From contig NZ_CP035758.1 in the NCBI RefSeq assembly GCF_004208415.1, positions 4,960,001-5,024,000 of the forward strand: DNA of 64,000 nucleotides, written 5' to 3'. Below the pieces are notes generated by a model that searched no databases, was not told the DNA's origin, and saw only the letters and a program-made list of their open reading frames with translations. Positions 33,776 to 42,507 of this stretch are shown here, in pieces (positions within the stretch are counted from its first letter, which is position 1; each line of letters begins with the position of its first letter). Source of the DNA: Ktedonosporobacter rubrisoli. Its GTDB lineage: Bacteria; Chloroflexota; Ktedonobacteria; Ktedonobacterales; Ktedonobacteraceae. The translations under genes were made by a program, and so were the position numbers.

Positions 33776-34277
33776 CAGAAAACTCCAAAGTGGGTATCCC
33801 AGCGTTCACATCTGGGGAGCATACGCCATCCTCTTGCAAGGCGGCGCTTTTGTCCAGGAACACACTCCTGTGTTTACGCGAGTAACGTGAGCCGACAACG
33901 TTAGCAAGCGGTTCTTTCTGATGAGTCAGCCATCGGCAAAGCTCTCACTCCTGAGCAGTTCCGCAGAGCCGTGGCCATAGCCACGCCCTCTTCTTGCCTC
34001 TTTCTGCATATAGGCTCTCTTCATAGCATTCTTCAGCCGATAGCCTCTGGTCGAATCCAGCCAGACTCAGATAGACCCCGACAGCCCTCAATCATCCATT
34101 CGACTCCGCCTTACAACAAGATTTATCTGACTCTCTGGGACCTCTCGCTTGCGCCTATATTGAACGAATACGACCTTTGCTATTCTATCGCATGTTACTG
34201 TTAAGGTGCAATCGCATGGGACCTCTGGGCTAATCTAGCCGCCCGTCAAGCCAGACGACTAGATCCTGCCATGTCTC
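33776..34277. other. Intergenic region, 502 bp, upstream of the roadblock operon
   Basis: It lies between the roadblock operon and the guaB stop codon. An AACAC/GTGTT small hairpin is at 33859-33874. No ORF shows a ribosome site and no promoter reaches good consensus. The roadblock promoter must be here. Confidence 0.4.
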
Positions 34278-35780
34278 CTAGCGATTCTTCGTTCCGTAGT
34301 TAGGCGCTTCTTTGGTGATCATAACATCGTGCGGATGGCTCTCGCGCAAGCCAGCACTGGTGATACGTGTGAAGCGCACATTCTCCTGCATATCCCTAAT
34401 CGTGGCCGCCCCGGCATATCCCATAGACTGACGCAGACCGCCAACCAGTTGATAAACCAGCGGACCAAGCATACCCTTATAAGGTACACGGGCTTCAATG
34501 CCTTCGGCAATCACATGTCCCTCATCCATAGTATCCTGGAAGTAGCGATCTTTGCTATAGCTGCGCTGCTTCATAGCCCCGATAGAACCCATTCCTCTAT
34601 AGTCCTTGAAGCGCTCGCCGCGTGAAATGATCAGCTCTCCGGGGCTCTCATCCACGCCAGCCAGCAGGCTGCCAAGCATGACGGTATCGGCACCGGCCGC
34701 AATGGCTTTGGCGATATCGCCCGAGTACTGGATGCCACCGTCGCCAATTATGGGCACCTGATACTTATGTGCCACACAGGCACAATCATAAATGGCAGTG
34801 ACTTGCGGCATGCCCACGCCAGCAATCACGCGCGTTGTGCAAATAGAGCCAGGTCCTATGCCAATCTTCACGCCATCAGCGCCAGCCTGGATGAGAGCCT
34901 CAGTTGCCTCAGCCGTAACAACGTTTCCAGCCACAATCTGCACTTGCTTACCAAAGTGCTCTTTAATATGGGCTACCGTCTCCAGAACCATACGCTGATG
35001 CGCATGCGAGGTATCTACAATCAGCACATCTACGCCTTCTTCAATCAAGGCGGCACAACGTGTATCCGTGTCTGGTCCAACGCCGATAGCGGCGCCCACG
35101 CGCAGACGCCCGTATTCGTCTTTAGCTGCATCGGGATAGAGGATCTTCTTCTGAATATCCTTCATGGTGATAAGGCCTTTGAGCATGCCATGTTCATCGA
35201 CTACTGGCAACTTCTCAATCTTATATCTATGCAAGCTTTCGCGCGCCTGTTCCAGAGTGGTACCTACGGGGACAGTGATCAGACGGTCGCTTGTCATTAG
35301 CTCGGTAATGGGTCGCGTTACGTCAGTTTCAAAGCGGATATCACGATTCGTCAGGATGCCTACAAGCTTCCCATGCTCGGTGATTGGGATACCCGAGATA
35401 TGAAAACGCTGCATCACTCTCAAGGCTTCTTGAAGGGATGCAGTCGGCTCCAGGGTGATCGGGTCAGTAATCATACCAGATTCGGAACGCTTGACCTTAT
35501 CAACTTCCTGAGCCTGCTCCTCAATAGACAAATTACGGTGAATAATACCAATCCCGCCTTCTCGGGCCAGAGCTATCGCCAATCTTCCTTCCGTCACAGT
35601 ATCCATCGCAGCGCTGACAATTGGAATATTGATGGAGATATTACGTGTCAGGCGGGTCTGTGTTGAAACATCACGAGGTAATACGGAAGATTCAGCAGGA
35701 ATAATAAGCACATCATCGAAGGTAAGTCCTTCTTTAGCGAATTTTTCAGAAAAAGCGTCAGAGGCATGGACCAGGGACAT
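34278..35780 (-). CDS. guaB: IMP dehydrogenase
   Basis: 500 residues, standard length. NAD-dependent oxidation of IMP to XMP, the committed step to GMP. Seen: FDDVLIIPAESSVLPRDVST, two CBS domains (about 95-215), VGAAIGVGPDT, the catalytic cysteine loop GPGSICTTR, IGDGGIQYSGDIAKA, and the flap region with RVPYKG. AAGGAGG lies 10 nt before the ATG. The leader contains an intrinsic terminator directly adjacent to the ribosome site. Confidence 0.98.
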   Translation of the reverse strand: MSLVHASDAFSEKFAKEGLTFDDVLIIPAESSVLPRDVSTQTRLTRNISINIPIVSAAMDTVTEGRLAIALAREGGIGIIHRNLSIEEQAQEVDKVKRSESGMITDPITLEPTASLQEALRVMQRFHISGIPITEHGKLVGILTNRDIRFETDVTRPITELMTSDRLITVPVGTTLEQARESLHRYKIEKLPVVDEHGMLKGLITMKDIQKKILYPDAAKDEYGRLRVGAAIGVGPDTDTRCAALIEEGVDVLIVDTSHAHQRMVLETVAHIKEHFGKQVQIVAGNVVTAEATEALIQAGADGVKIGIGPGSICTTRVIAGVGMPQVTAIYDCACVAHKYQVPIIGDGGIQYSGDIAKAIAAGADTVMLGSLLAGVDESPGELIISRGERFKDYRGMGSIGAMKQRSYSKDRYFQDTMDEGHVIAEGIEARVPYKGMLGPLVYQLVGGLRQSMGYAGAATIRDMQENVRFTRITSAGLRESHPHDVMITKEAPNYGTKNR

Positions 35781-35797
35781 GACGCGCGATCCTCCTT

Positions 35798-35833
35798 AAA
35801 AAAACGACCAGCACACCTGAAAGTGCGTGCTGG
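35798..35833 (-). terminator. Intrinsic terminator in the guaB leader (possible attenuator)
   Basis: On the minus strand CCAGCAC and GTGCTGG pair around a 12-nt loop, followed by seven T (35798-35804). The T-run touches the AAGGAGG ribosome site (35791-35797). Position between promoter and gene suggests control of read-through. Confidence 0.55.
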
Positions 35834-35902
35834 ACTACCACTCTGGGAAAACACAGCAACATGCTATCTTTAATAAAACGATAAGTTAGAATATTTCCTG
35901 AT

Positions 35903-35932
35903 AGTGTAGCACCTACGATCAGGCAACGTCAA
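35903..35932 (-). promoter_or_regulatory. Predicted guaB promoter
   Basis: Minus-strand TTGACG (35927-35932), 18-nt spacer, TACACT (35903-35908). Transcription would start near 35896, giving a leader of about 115 nt. Confidence 0.5.
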
Positions 35933-36040
35933 ATCTATTCTATCAATCTAACATAACATGGCAATAGATCCGCTAAGAGCCGTAGAGGAAAATACTGGAG
36001 ATAAGCTAAGAGGAAAATGTGGGGTAGAAAACATAGAAAA

Positions 36041-36091
36041 ACGCCGCTTCTCTCGCTACTGAATTAAATCAGCCGGCGCAGAAAGCGGCGT
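36041..36091 (-). terminator. Terminator of the tiny membrane-protein gene
   Basis: ACGCCGCTT (36041-36049) and AAGCGGCGT (36083-36091) pair perfectly. On the minus strand the stem is followed by TTTTTCTATG. Confidence 0.65.
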
Positions 36092-36113
36092 AATATACTC
36101 TTGCAGTGCTTTA

Positions 36114-36279
36114 TTACAATGTTCGTCGCGAGCGGCTACCAAAGAACAGGTTATACAACAAGACTAACACTGCCACAACCAGCAATATATGTATCAGGCC
36201 GCCGGCAATATGCAGAGCAAACCCAAGTAGCCATAAAACGAAGAGGACAACAACAACTCCCCAAAGAATACCAAACATA
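36114..36279 (-). pseudogene. Tiny Lmo0937/DUF5670-like membrane protein with apparent frameshift
   Basis: The ATG at 36279 has GGGAG about 9 nt upstream and begins MFGILWGVVVVLF. At 36240-36241 the frame breaks: one base too many in CTCTTCCGTTTT. In the next frame it continues VLWLLGFALHIAGG, then LIHILLVVAVLVLLYNLFFG and a basic end to a TAA at 36114. Joined, this is a typical 54-residue two-TM protein of the Lmo0937/DUF5670 family. Unjoined, the first frame stops after about 42 residues. It may be a real mutation, a sequencing error or recoding. Promoter and terminator are intact. Confidence 0.65.
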
Positions 36280-36691
36280 CTTCTTTTCTCCCTTCTGGAC
36301 TTTTTCTATCTAAAGTAGCCTTTACCTTTTTTTCACTTAATCTAGCTATTATCCTTTGTAAGTCTCACTATAATTGATACGAATCATCTGCCAAAAAAGA
36401 TGAGGAGAAGTATCAAGGCTTTACAGCCAGCCTGGCCAGTATGAAAGATCAGCCAGATCTTTCGCATATTTCGCTTCTCTCTGAGCCGCACTAAGAAAGT
36501 CAGCAAGGCCAGGCCATTTTTTCCCCGGCCTGGTGTCTATCCAAAGATATTGTTCATGTTTGCGCTAAGACTTGTCAGCAGACAAGAACTGCTGTACTGT
36601 ATGTCATGATCCCATTTATCCAAAGAAGGTTTTGCTGCTCGCAGCAGAAGTTATCATTGCTATCTCAAGACAAGATAAGGAGTAATGTCCT
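36280..36691. other. Divergent intergenic region, 412 bp
   Basis: It holds the promoter of the tiny membrane gene and, at 36509-36533, a CCAGGCC/GGCCTGG hairpin on the way to the ABC exporter gene. No extra ORF has a ribosome site. Confidence 0.4.
36367..36394 (-). promoter_or_regulatory. Promoter of the tiny membrane-protein gene
   Basis: Minus-strand TTGGCA (36389-36394), 16-nt spacer, TATAGT (36367-36372). Confidence 0.45.
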
Positions 36692-37684
36692 ATGTCTGCA
36701 CATACGCAGACGACGGCCAATATGGCGCATCAAGCAGGTTCACATATTCTTGCTGCAGGTGATGATGCCATCGTCGTTGAGAATTTCAGCAAAAGCTACG
36801 GCTCCCATCGAGTCGTTGATCATTTAAGTTTCAGCGTACGGCGGGGCGAAGTTTTCGCTTTGCTTGGCCCCAATGGAGCAGGTAAAACGACGACTGTCGA
36901 GACGCTTGAAGGTTATCGCAGCCCCGACGAGGGTACTATTCGTATCCTGGGACTTGATCCAATACACGAGGCAGTAACCCTCAAACCACAGATCGGCGTT
37001 ATGCTCCAACAGGACGGCCTCTATCCAGCCCTGACGGCACGGGAGATCCTGCGCCTCTTTGCCGGCTATTACGAAAACCCCCGGAACATTGATGAGCTGT
37101 TAGAGCGTGTGGGACTCACCTCAGCAGCCAAAACACGGGCCCGCCGGCTCTCTGGTGGGCAAAAACGTCGCCTGGCTCTGGCTGTCGCGTTGATAGGCAA
37201 CCCTACTCTCGTTTTCCTTGACGAGCCTACCGCAGGTATGGACCCACAGGCACGCCTGACTACCTGGGAGATTGTTCGGGAGCTCAAGCAGCAAAATGTG
37301 AGCATCCTGCTCACGACGCATCTTATGGATGAGGCCGAGCGTTTGGCGGACCGGGTAGCAATTATTGATCATGGGAAGCTCATTGCACTTGATACACCGG
37401 CCAATCTGACGGGCGTGCAAAATGCTAATGTGGTCCGTTTTGTAGCGCCAGCTGGCCTTGACTGTCCCCAGCTGGCCGCGCTTCCATCTATTGGCAAGGC
37501 TGAAGAAGTACGCCCTGGTAGCTACTTGATTGAGACCAAAGAGGAAGGTTCGCTACCCAATGTGCTGGTTGAGCTTACTACCTGGCTGCGTGATCACAAT
37601 ATTACCCTCTCCGAGCTACATGTAGGACATGGCTCTCTTGAAGATCTCTTCCTACGCTTAACGGGATCGGAGGTACGCGAATAA
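36692..37684 (+). CDS. ABC exporter ATP-binding protein (DrrA/CcmA-like)
   Basis: 330 residues. Walker A GPNGAGKTTT, Q-loop GVMLQQDGLYP, signature LSGGQKRR, Walker B LVFLDEPTAG and H-loop TTHLMDEAE are all intact. The C-terminal 90 residues form the DrrA-type accessory domain. A 30-residue N-terminal extension precedes the domain. AAGGAG lies 9 nt before the ATG. It is followed 2 nt later by its permease. Typical of ABC-2 drug, lipid or polymer exporters; cargo unknown. Confidence 0.93.
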   Translation: MSAHTQTTANMAHQAGSHILAAGDDAIVVENFSKSYGSHRVVDHLSFSVRRGEVFALLGPNGAGKTTTVETLEGYRSPDEGTIRILGLDPIHEAVTLKPQIGVMLQQDGLYPALTAREILRLFAGYYENPRNIDELLERVGLTSAAKTRARRLSGGQKRRLALAVALIGNPTLVFLDEPTAGMDPQARLTTWEIVRELKQQNVSILLTTHLMDEAERLADRVAIIDHGKLIALDTPANLTGVQNANVVRFVAPAGLDCPQLAALPSIGKAEEVRPGSYLIETKEEGSLPNVLVELTTWLRDHNITLSELHVGHGSLEDLFLRLTGSEVRE

Positions 37685-37686
37685 CC

Positions 37687-38472
37687 ATGGCAACACAGAC
37701 AACTCATCCAGCTTCTCACGCTGAAACTGGCAAAGCTGCCTCAATTGGACGCCAGATCCTGACGCAGATTCAGTTTGAACTGCTCCTCACTGCCAGGCGC
37801 GGTGAGAATGTCCTGGTCACCTTGATTGTTCCAGTTATGCTACTTATCTTCTTTACCTCACTCAATATCGTGCCCGCCGTTAATGGAAGCCCGGTTAATT
37901 TTCTTTTACCAGGCATACTTGCCCTGGCCATTATGGCTGCTGGTATGGTTAATCTAGGAATCGCAACAGCATATGAACGGTACTATGGGGTATTAAAACG
38001 CTTAGGCAGTTCACCGTTACCACGCAGCGGCCTGATTATAGCCAAGGTAATCTCCATACTTATCCTGGAAGCCTTGCAGGTTATTATCCTGGTCGGTGTA
38101 GCTATGCTCCTCTACGGTTGGAAACCTGCAGGCTCGCCACTGCTCGCGCTGCTAGCGATAGCGCTTGGGACCATCACATTTGCTTCGCTTGGCCTGGCTA
38201 TGGCGGGAGGCCTACGTGCAGAAATGACGCTAGCCGGAGCAAATGCTCTCTTCCTGCTCTTCATCCTGATTGGAGGAGGTATTCTGCCTCTCAGCCACTT
38301 ACCAGGGCCGCTGGCGGCAATAGCGCAGATCTTACCGGCTGCAGCTCTTACCCAGGCCTTGCAGGCGACAATGACGAATGGTGCGGCCTTTCCCGCATCC
38401 GCGCTCATCATCCTGGCTGTCTGGGCCGTCATTATTCTGCTGATCGCAATACGCACATTTAAGTGGGAATAA
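37687..38472 (+). CDS. ABC-2 type exporter permease
   Basis: 261 residues with six hydrophobic helices: LIVPVMLLIFFTSL, then LLPGILALAIMAAGMVNLGIA, the GVLKRLGSSPLPRSGLI coupling segment, and a final AVWAVIILLIAI helix. This matches the ABC-2 membrane fold (DrrB/YadH). It starts right after the ATPase stop codon, so it is co-transcribed and the pair forms a dimeric transporter. Confidence 0.92.
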   Translation: MATQTTHPASHAETGKAASIGRQILTQIQFELLLTARRGENVLVTLIVPVMLLIFFTSLNIVPAVNGSPVNFLLPGILALAIMAAGMVNLGIATAYERYYGVLKRLGSSPLPRSGLIIAKVISILILEALQVIILVGVAMLLYGWKPAGSPLLALLAIALGTITFASLGLAMAGGLRAEMTLAGANALFLLFILIGGGILPLSHLPGPLAAIAQILPAAALTQALQATMTNGAAFPASALIILAVWAVIILLIAIRTFKWE

Positions 38473-38919
38473 TGGCTTATCGCTCCATATGAAGGGGCTT
38501 CGCGCAGCGGCCCTGGGGCATATCCCATAATGGCTGCTTCGCGTGAGCTCCGTCCAGGTCCCGATCAAGGATACACGTGCAGCTTTGTGGTAGCTATCAA
38601 GCACGGGCCCCTGAGTAAATGCCTACAAGTTTTCATGAGGTTTTTGCGCTCAAGGCAGCAAAGATGCCCTCTTCGCACGGCTGTTTAATTTTCACAGGCA
38701 GCAGGAGTGCAGAGGGCGGCCAGCTCTCTGCTGGGGTACGGGGCGTCCCCGTTTCCATTTCTTTTCGGCTGGGTGGGTAGGGCAAAAACAGGAAAATTAA
38801 ATAACCCTGCTCTCTTCGACCAAATGTTGACATAATTATTATTCGCTGCTATGCTAACAATAGCATATAACAACGCAGGAAAGGTATAGCCTGACTGCTT
38901 CTGCAAGAGGAACAGAAAA
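38473..38919. other. Intergenic region, 447 bp
   Basis: A short ACGGGG-cgt-CCCCGT hairpin followed by a T-rich stretch (38739-38765) may end the exporter transcript. Near the right end is the promoter of the next regulator. No gene seen. Confidence 0.4.
38827..38867 (+). promoter_or_regulatory. Promoter with palindrome over the -10, upstream of the HTH-GAF gene
   Basis: TTGACA (38827-38832), 17-nt spacer, TATGCT (38850-38855). The -10 is the left arm of TATGCT-aacaat-AGCATA (38850-38867), so a regulator bound to this 18-bp inverted repeat would block the promoter. Autoregulation by the HTH protein is possible. Confidence 0.5.
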
Positions 38920-39912
38920 ATGCACAAACCGCGAACGTGGCGTGAGCTGCTGGGCGCGAGTATCGAGAACACCCATGAGCGAGAACGTATTGCACAGGCC
39001 CTTGGAGTCAGTCCCGTTACCCTGGTCCGCTGGGCGAAGCAAGAGTCAAATCCACGCCCCCAGAATCTCCGCCATCTCCTTAACGTTCTTCCTATGGAGC
39101 GTGAAACCCTGCTGGAGTTGATTCAGAAGGAATATCACAACTTCTCTATCTCGCCTCCTCATGACGCGAGAAGAACAGCTGCACACGAAATACCATCCGA
39201 GTTCTATGCTCGGGTCTTTCGCACCTACGTTACGGTCCCCCGCGTCCTGCGCTTTACATCACTCAGCGATCTTGTTGTCCAGCAAATCCTTGAACACCTG
39301 GATGCTCAACGTCAGGGCCTGGCTGTGATGATAGCCTGCTGCATGCCTCCATCCCACGGGGAGAAGGTAAGGAGTTTACGCGAGTGCCTGGGCCGTGGGA
39401 CCTCGCCCTGGGGACAGCATCTGGAACAAGAAGCGATCCTGTTAGGGTCTGAGTCGCTGGCAGGCTATGCCGTAACCTCGCATCGTCTGGTAATGAATCC
39501 TGACTTGCGCGATAAGGATAGCTTATATCCCGGCTATAAGGCGACCTGGGAAGCCAGCGCAGTAGCGGCCCCCATTCGACGGGGAGATAAGATCGCCGGC
39601 GCAGTGCTTATCTCCAGTGCCCAGGCAAATTATTTTCAAGCTGATCAGCTTACACTTACCCAAAGCTATGCCGACCTACTCGGTCTTGCCTTCGACTTCA
39701 ACGCATATTACGAGAGAAAAAGCATTGAGCTCTGGGCCTTGCCGCCACATGACATACAGAAGCCCTATCTGACCGGCTTCCGCCAACGCATTCTCTCCAC
39801 TATGCTCGAAGCGACAGAGCACAGGCAAGCCATGGATTTCGCGCAGGCTGAGCAGTTAGTATGGCAGCAGATCGAACAGGAGCTCATTCAAGCCTTGCTC
39901 TCAAACCAATAG
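38920..39912 (+). CDS. HTH plus GAF-like regulator
   Basis: 330 residues. The N-terminal 65 residues hold an XRE-like helix-turn-helix: RERIAQALGVSPVTLVRWAK, then NPRPQNLRHLLNVLP. A central GAF-like domain (about 115-265) includes SDLVVQQILEHLDAQRQGLAVMIAC-type start and VAAPIRRGDKIAGAVLISSAQ. A helical C-terminus has RQRILSTMLEATEHRQAMDFAQAEQL. This architecture is frequent in Ktedonobacteria. GAF ligand unknown. The nearby -10 palindrome suggests autocontrol; neighbours include a plausible ABC exporter target. Confidence 0.82.
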   Translation: MHKPRTWRELLGASIENTHERERIAQALGVSPVTLVRWAKQESNPRPQNLRHLLNVLPMERETLLELIQKEYHNFSISPPHDARRTAAHEIPSEFYARVFRTYVTVPRVLRFTSLSDLVVQQILEHLDAQRQGLAVMIACCMPPSHGEKVRSLRECLGRGTSPWGQHLEQEAILLGSESLAGYAVTSHRLVMNPDLRDKDSLYPGYKATWEASAVAAPIRRGDKIAGAVLISSAQANYFQADQLTLTQSYADLLGLAFDFNAYYERKSIELWALPPHDIQKPYLTGFRQRILSTMLEATEHRQAMDFAQAEQLVWQQIEQELIQALLSNQ

Positions 39913-40063
39913 CCATAGGCCCCGGCAGACATCCAATATACATCTCCCCTGCCAGAGCCAGGTTAGTGAGAGCCCAGGCCTTCAGCGCTCTGCAGGAAGG
40001 CAGCTCTACCGAGTGGGCTATGCGCGCTTCTCCTTACCAACAGCCACAAGGTACTTGCCTGTC

Positions 40064-40567
40064 TTAATCATGCAAGGCCGTGACAGAAGATGGCTCTTCC
40101 TCTACATCGTACTCCTCGTCTGCTGGCGCTTCCTGCAGAAGGAATACCGCAATCAGTAAGGTCAGGAGAATAATTACATGTACCCCTGTACACCAGGCGC
40201 AGATCTTGCCAATGCGCACAATCTCTGCATAAACCAGGTAGAAGACCGTAAGCATTCCCAGAGCCGACCACACTAATTCAGCAATGCGCAGCTCGCGCTT
40301 GCCCGGCCAGAGCCGCCAGGCGCCAAATGAGAGAGCTGCATACACAACAAACCAGAAAAGGCCCGGAACAGATATCGGGATCTGTGTACCAGGCACAACA
40401 GAGTAAGGGCTGGAAAGTACGTTCTCACAGTCTACAAGGCCGCTCGTGGAGCACACCAGAGGGGCTGCATTATAATGCACAATTGTCAGGTAAATAGATA
40501 TACCTATTCCTACGAGAGCGAGAATAAGCAGAGCTATTTGTCCGACTGCCTGTCGCGTATACGTCAT
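40064..40567 (-). CDS. Vitamin K epoxide reductase (VKOR) family protein
   Basis: 167 residues with four to five TM helices. Catalytic CxxC C123-A-W-C126 in KICAWCTGVH and the loop cysteine pair C39/C47 in VCSTSGLVDCENV, plus the conserved serine/proline loop VLSSPYSVV. Bacterial VKOR oxidises quinone and regenerates a disulfide-forming partner (DsbA-like) outside the membrane. No thioredoxin domain is fused; the DUF929 CxxC protein in this window is a candidate partner (inference). Start at 40567 (GGAG 9 nt upstream). The C-terminus is acidic. Confidence 0.92.
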   Translation of the reverse strand: MTYTRQAVGQIALLILALVGIGISIYLTIVHYNAAPLVCSTSGLVDCENVLSSPYSVVPGTQIPISVPGLFWFVVYAALSFGAWRLWPGKRELRIAELVWSALGMLTVFYLVYAEIVRIGKICAWCTGVHVIILLTLLIAVFLLQEAPADEEYDVEEEPSSVTALHD

Positions 40568-40715
40568 TGAATTCATCTCCGTTTTTTGACACGGCACAAT
40601 GATATACTTTAGATCTTCCAGAAATAGAATAGCTCTGTTATCGCATAATGTCAATAAATTTAGCCGCACCTCTCAAGGCCGCGAGAATGTGAACGTGCAG
40701 GGCGAGGAAGAAGGC

Positions 40716-41378
40716 TCATTTACGATACTGAACCCGAAAGCGCCTGACTGGGGGCTCCTCTTGATCCAGATATTCCTCAAAACGAACTTGGGTCAATCCA
40801 TAAGTCTGAAAGAGCTCAAGTTCAGCACGTGTCAAAGGCCAGGGCATCTTGCCCTCATCTTCATCCGGATCGCGCCCCCGAGTGATGATCAGAAGTGTTC
40901 CCGCGGGGGCCACGAGTTGAGCTATAGCGGCCATAGCCTGGCGGCGCACTTCAACTGGTAAAACCTGGAGCGTATAAGATTCGATAATCAGGTCAAATGC
41001 ACCTGTCCAGGCTTGTGGTGTGCTACACACGTCAGCTACTCTATACTGCACGCGGGTGTCGGGAAAGCGCTGCTGAGCCCAGGAAACTGCCGTTGGGGAG
41101 AGATCAAAAGCCGTCACCTGCAAGCCTTTAGAGGCCATATATTCGGCATCATCTCCCAGTCCGCAGCCAATCACCAGGGATCTAGCTCCTGCAAAATGTG
41201 TGCCATTATTCTCAAACCAGCTCACAAGATTAGGGTTTGCTGCCATATCTGCCCATTGGATGGCCCGTTCATTCCCTTTTGCTTCAGCATATAAAGTCTC
41301 AAACCACCCGATTGGATCGCCACGCTGAATGAAATCGTGAGCTAATTGTCGCGCACGTACTCTCGCGGTCTCCGTCAT
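40716..41378 (-). CDS. Class I SAM-dependent methyltransferase
   Basis: 220 residues. SAM-binding motif I is LVIGCGLGDDAEYMA (residues about 68-82), acidic loop VTAFDLS, motif II/III FDLIIESYTLQVLP and LLIITRG. This fits the TPMT-like/Methyltransf_25 group. AAGGA precedes the ATG. Substrate unknown; small-molecule methylation is likely. Confidence 0.87.
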   Translation of the reverse strand: MTETARVRARQLAHDFIQRGDPIGWFETLYAEAKGNERAIQWADMAANPNLVSWFENNGTHFAGARSLVIGCGLGDDAEYMASKGLQVTAFDLSPTAVSWAQQRFPDTRVQYRVADVCSTPQAWTGAFDLIIESYTLQVLPVEVRRQAMAAIAQLVAPAGTLLIITRGRDPDEDEGKMPWPLTRAELELFQTYGLTQVRFEEYLDQEEPPVRRFRVQYRK

Positions 41379-41433
41379 ACAAATCCGTCCTTCATGAATT
41401 ATTGTTTTCTTTACCAGATACTACGTAACAATG

Positions 41434-42492
41434 TTACGATGCACGCTTTTGGGCAAAATGGCATGCTGCAAAATGCGAGCCCCCATCTTTGGCCTCAAAA
41501 GAAGGCTCAACCTCGCTACAAATTTGCTGGGCCAGGGGGCAGCGCGTACGGAACCGACATCCTGTAGGAAGGTTGATCGGGCTTGGCAGATCGCCAGGAA
41601 GTATAATGCGCTGGCGCTTTTTCTCTACCTGCGGATCTGGAATAGGTATGGCCGAGAGCAATGCCTGCGTATAGGGATGGAGAGGCGCGCTATAAAGCTC
41701 ATCACGATCAGCCATTTCCACAATCTTGCCCATATACATCACTGCGATACGATCGGCAACGTGACGAACCACGCTCAAATCATGCGAGACGAACAAATAA
41801 GTCAGGGCAAATTGCTTCTGTAGACGCTGTAGTAAGTTAAGCACCTGGGCACGCACAGAGACGTCTAAGGCCGAAACTGGCTCATCAGCAATCACCAGCT
41901 CGGGATTGATCGATAAGGCGCGCGCAACGGCAATACGCTGGCGCTGGCCACCGCTAAACTCATGGGGATAGCGATCAGCATATTCGGGACGCAAGCCGAC
42001 TACCTTCAATAATTCAAGTACGCGGTCATGAATCTCTTGCTTTGAGCCTGTATTGTAGATCTGCATTGGCTCAGCGATCAACGAACCAATCGTAAAACGG
42101 GGGTTAAGGGAAGCATATGGATCCTGAAACACCATTTGCACGCGGCGACGAACCTGCCGCAACTTCTCGCCATCCAAGCTGGCCAGATCTAGCTCTTTAT
42201 CTTGATCCTTATCCCAAAAGAGGATCTGCCCCGCGGTAGGCTCGTAGAGGCGTACGATTGCGCGTCCAATGGTAGTCTTACCCGAACCGCTCTCGCCAAC
42301 CAGTCCCAAAGTCTGCCCACGTTCAATAGAAAAGCTCACGCCATCTACAGCTCGCAAATACTTTACGACTCTCCGCAATCCAGGCTTGTCAGTAGAGGCC
42401 GCGCTCCATGCAAGGCGCGCGCCTTGAGGAAAATACATCTTGAGCTCATCCACTTTGAGCAATGTCCTGTTTTCCACAAGTGTAGCAGCCAT
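41434..42492 (-). CDS. Oligopeptide/dipeptide ABC transporter ATP-binding protein (OppF/DppF-like)
   Basis: About 352 residues. Walker A GESGSGKTT, signature FSGGQRQRIAVAR, Walker B LVIADEPVSALD, H-loop VSHDLSVV, and the OppF C-terminal extension with GCRFRTRCPLAQQIC (iron-sulfur-type cysteine region). A 30-residue insertion (SAASTDKPGLRRVVKYLRAV) lies early. The start at 42492 is preferred since GGAGGG lies about 9 nt upstream; an ATG at 42501 is in frame. It follows OppD directly; permease and binding-protein genes are not adjacent. Confidence 0.94.
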   Translation of the reverse strand: MAATLVENRTLLKVDELKMYFPQGARLAWSAASTDKPGLRRVVKYLRAVDGVSFSIERGQTLGLVGESGSGKTTIGRAIVRLYEPTAGQILFWDKDQDKELDLASLDGEKLRQVRRRVQMVFQDPYASLNPRFTIGSLIAEPMQIYNTGSKQEIHDRVLELLKVVGLRPEYADRYPHEFSGGQRQRIAVARALSINPELVIADEPVSALDVSVRAQVLNLLQRLQKQFALTYLFVSHDLSVVRHVADRIAVMYMGKIVEMADRDELYSAPLHPYTQALLSAIPIPDPQVEKKRQRIILPGDLPSPINLPTGCRFRTRCPLAQQICSEVEPSFEAKDGGSHFAACHFAQKRAS

Positions 42493-42507
42493 GTCTTTCA
42501 TCCCTCC

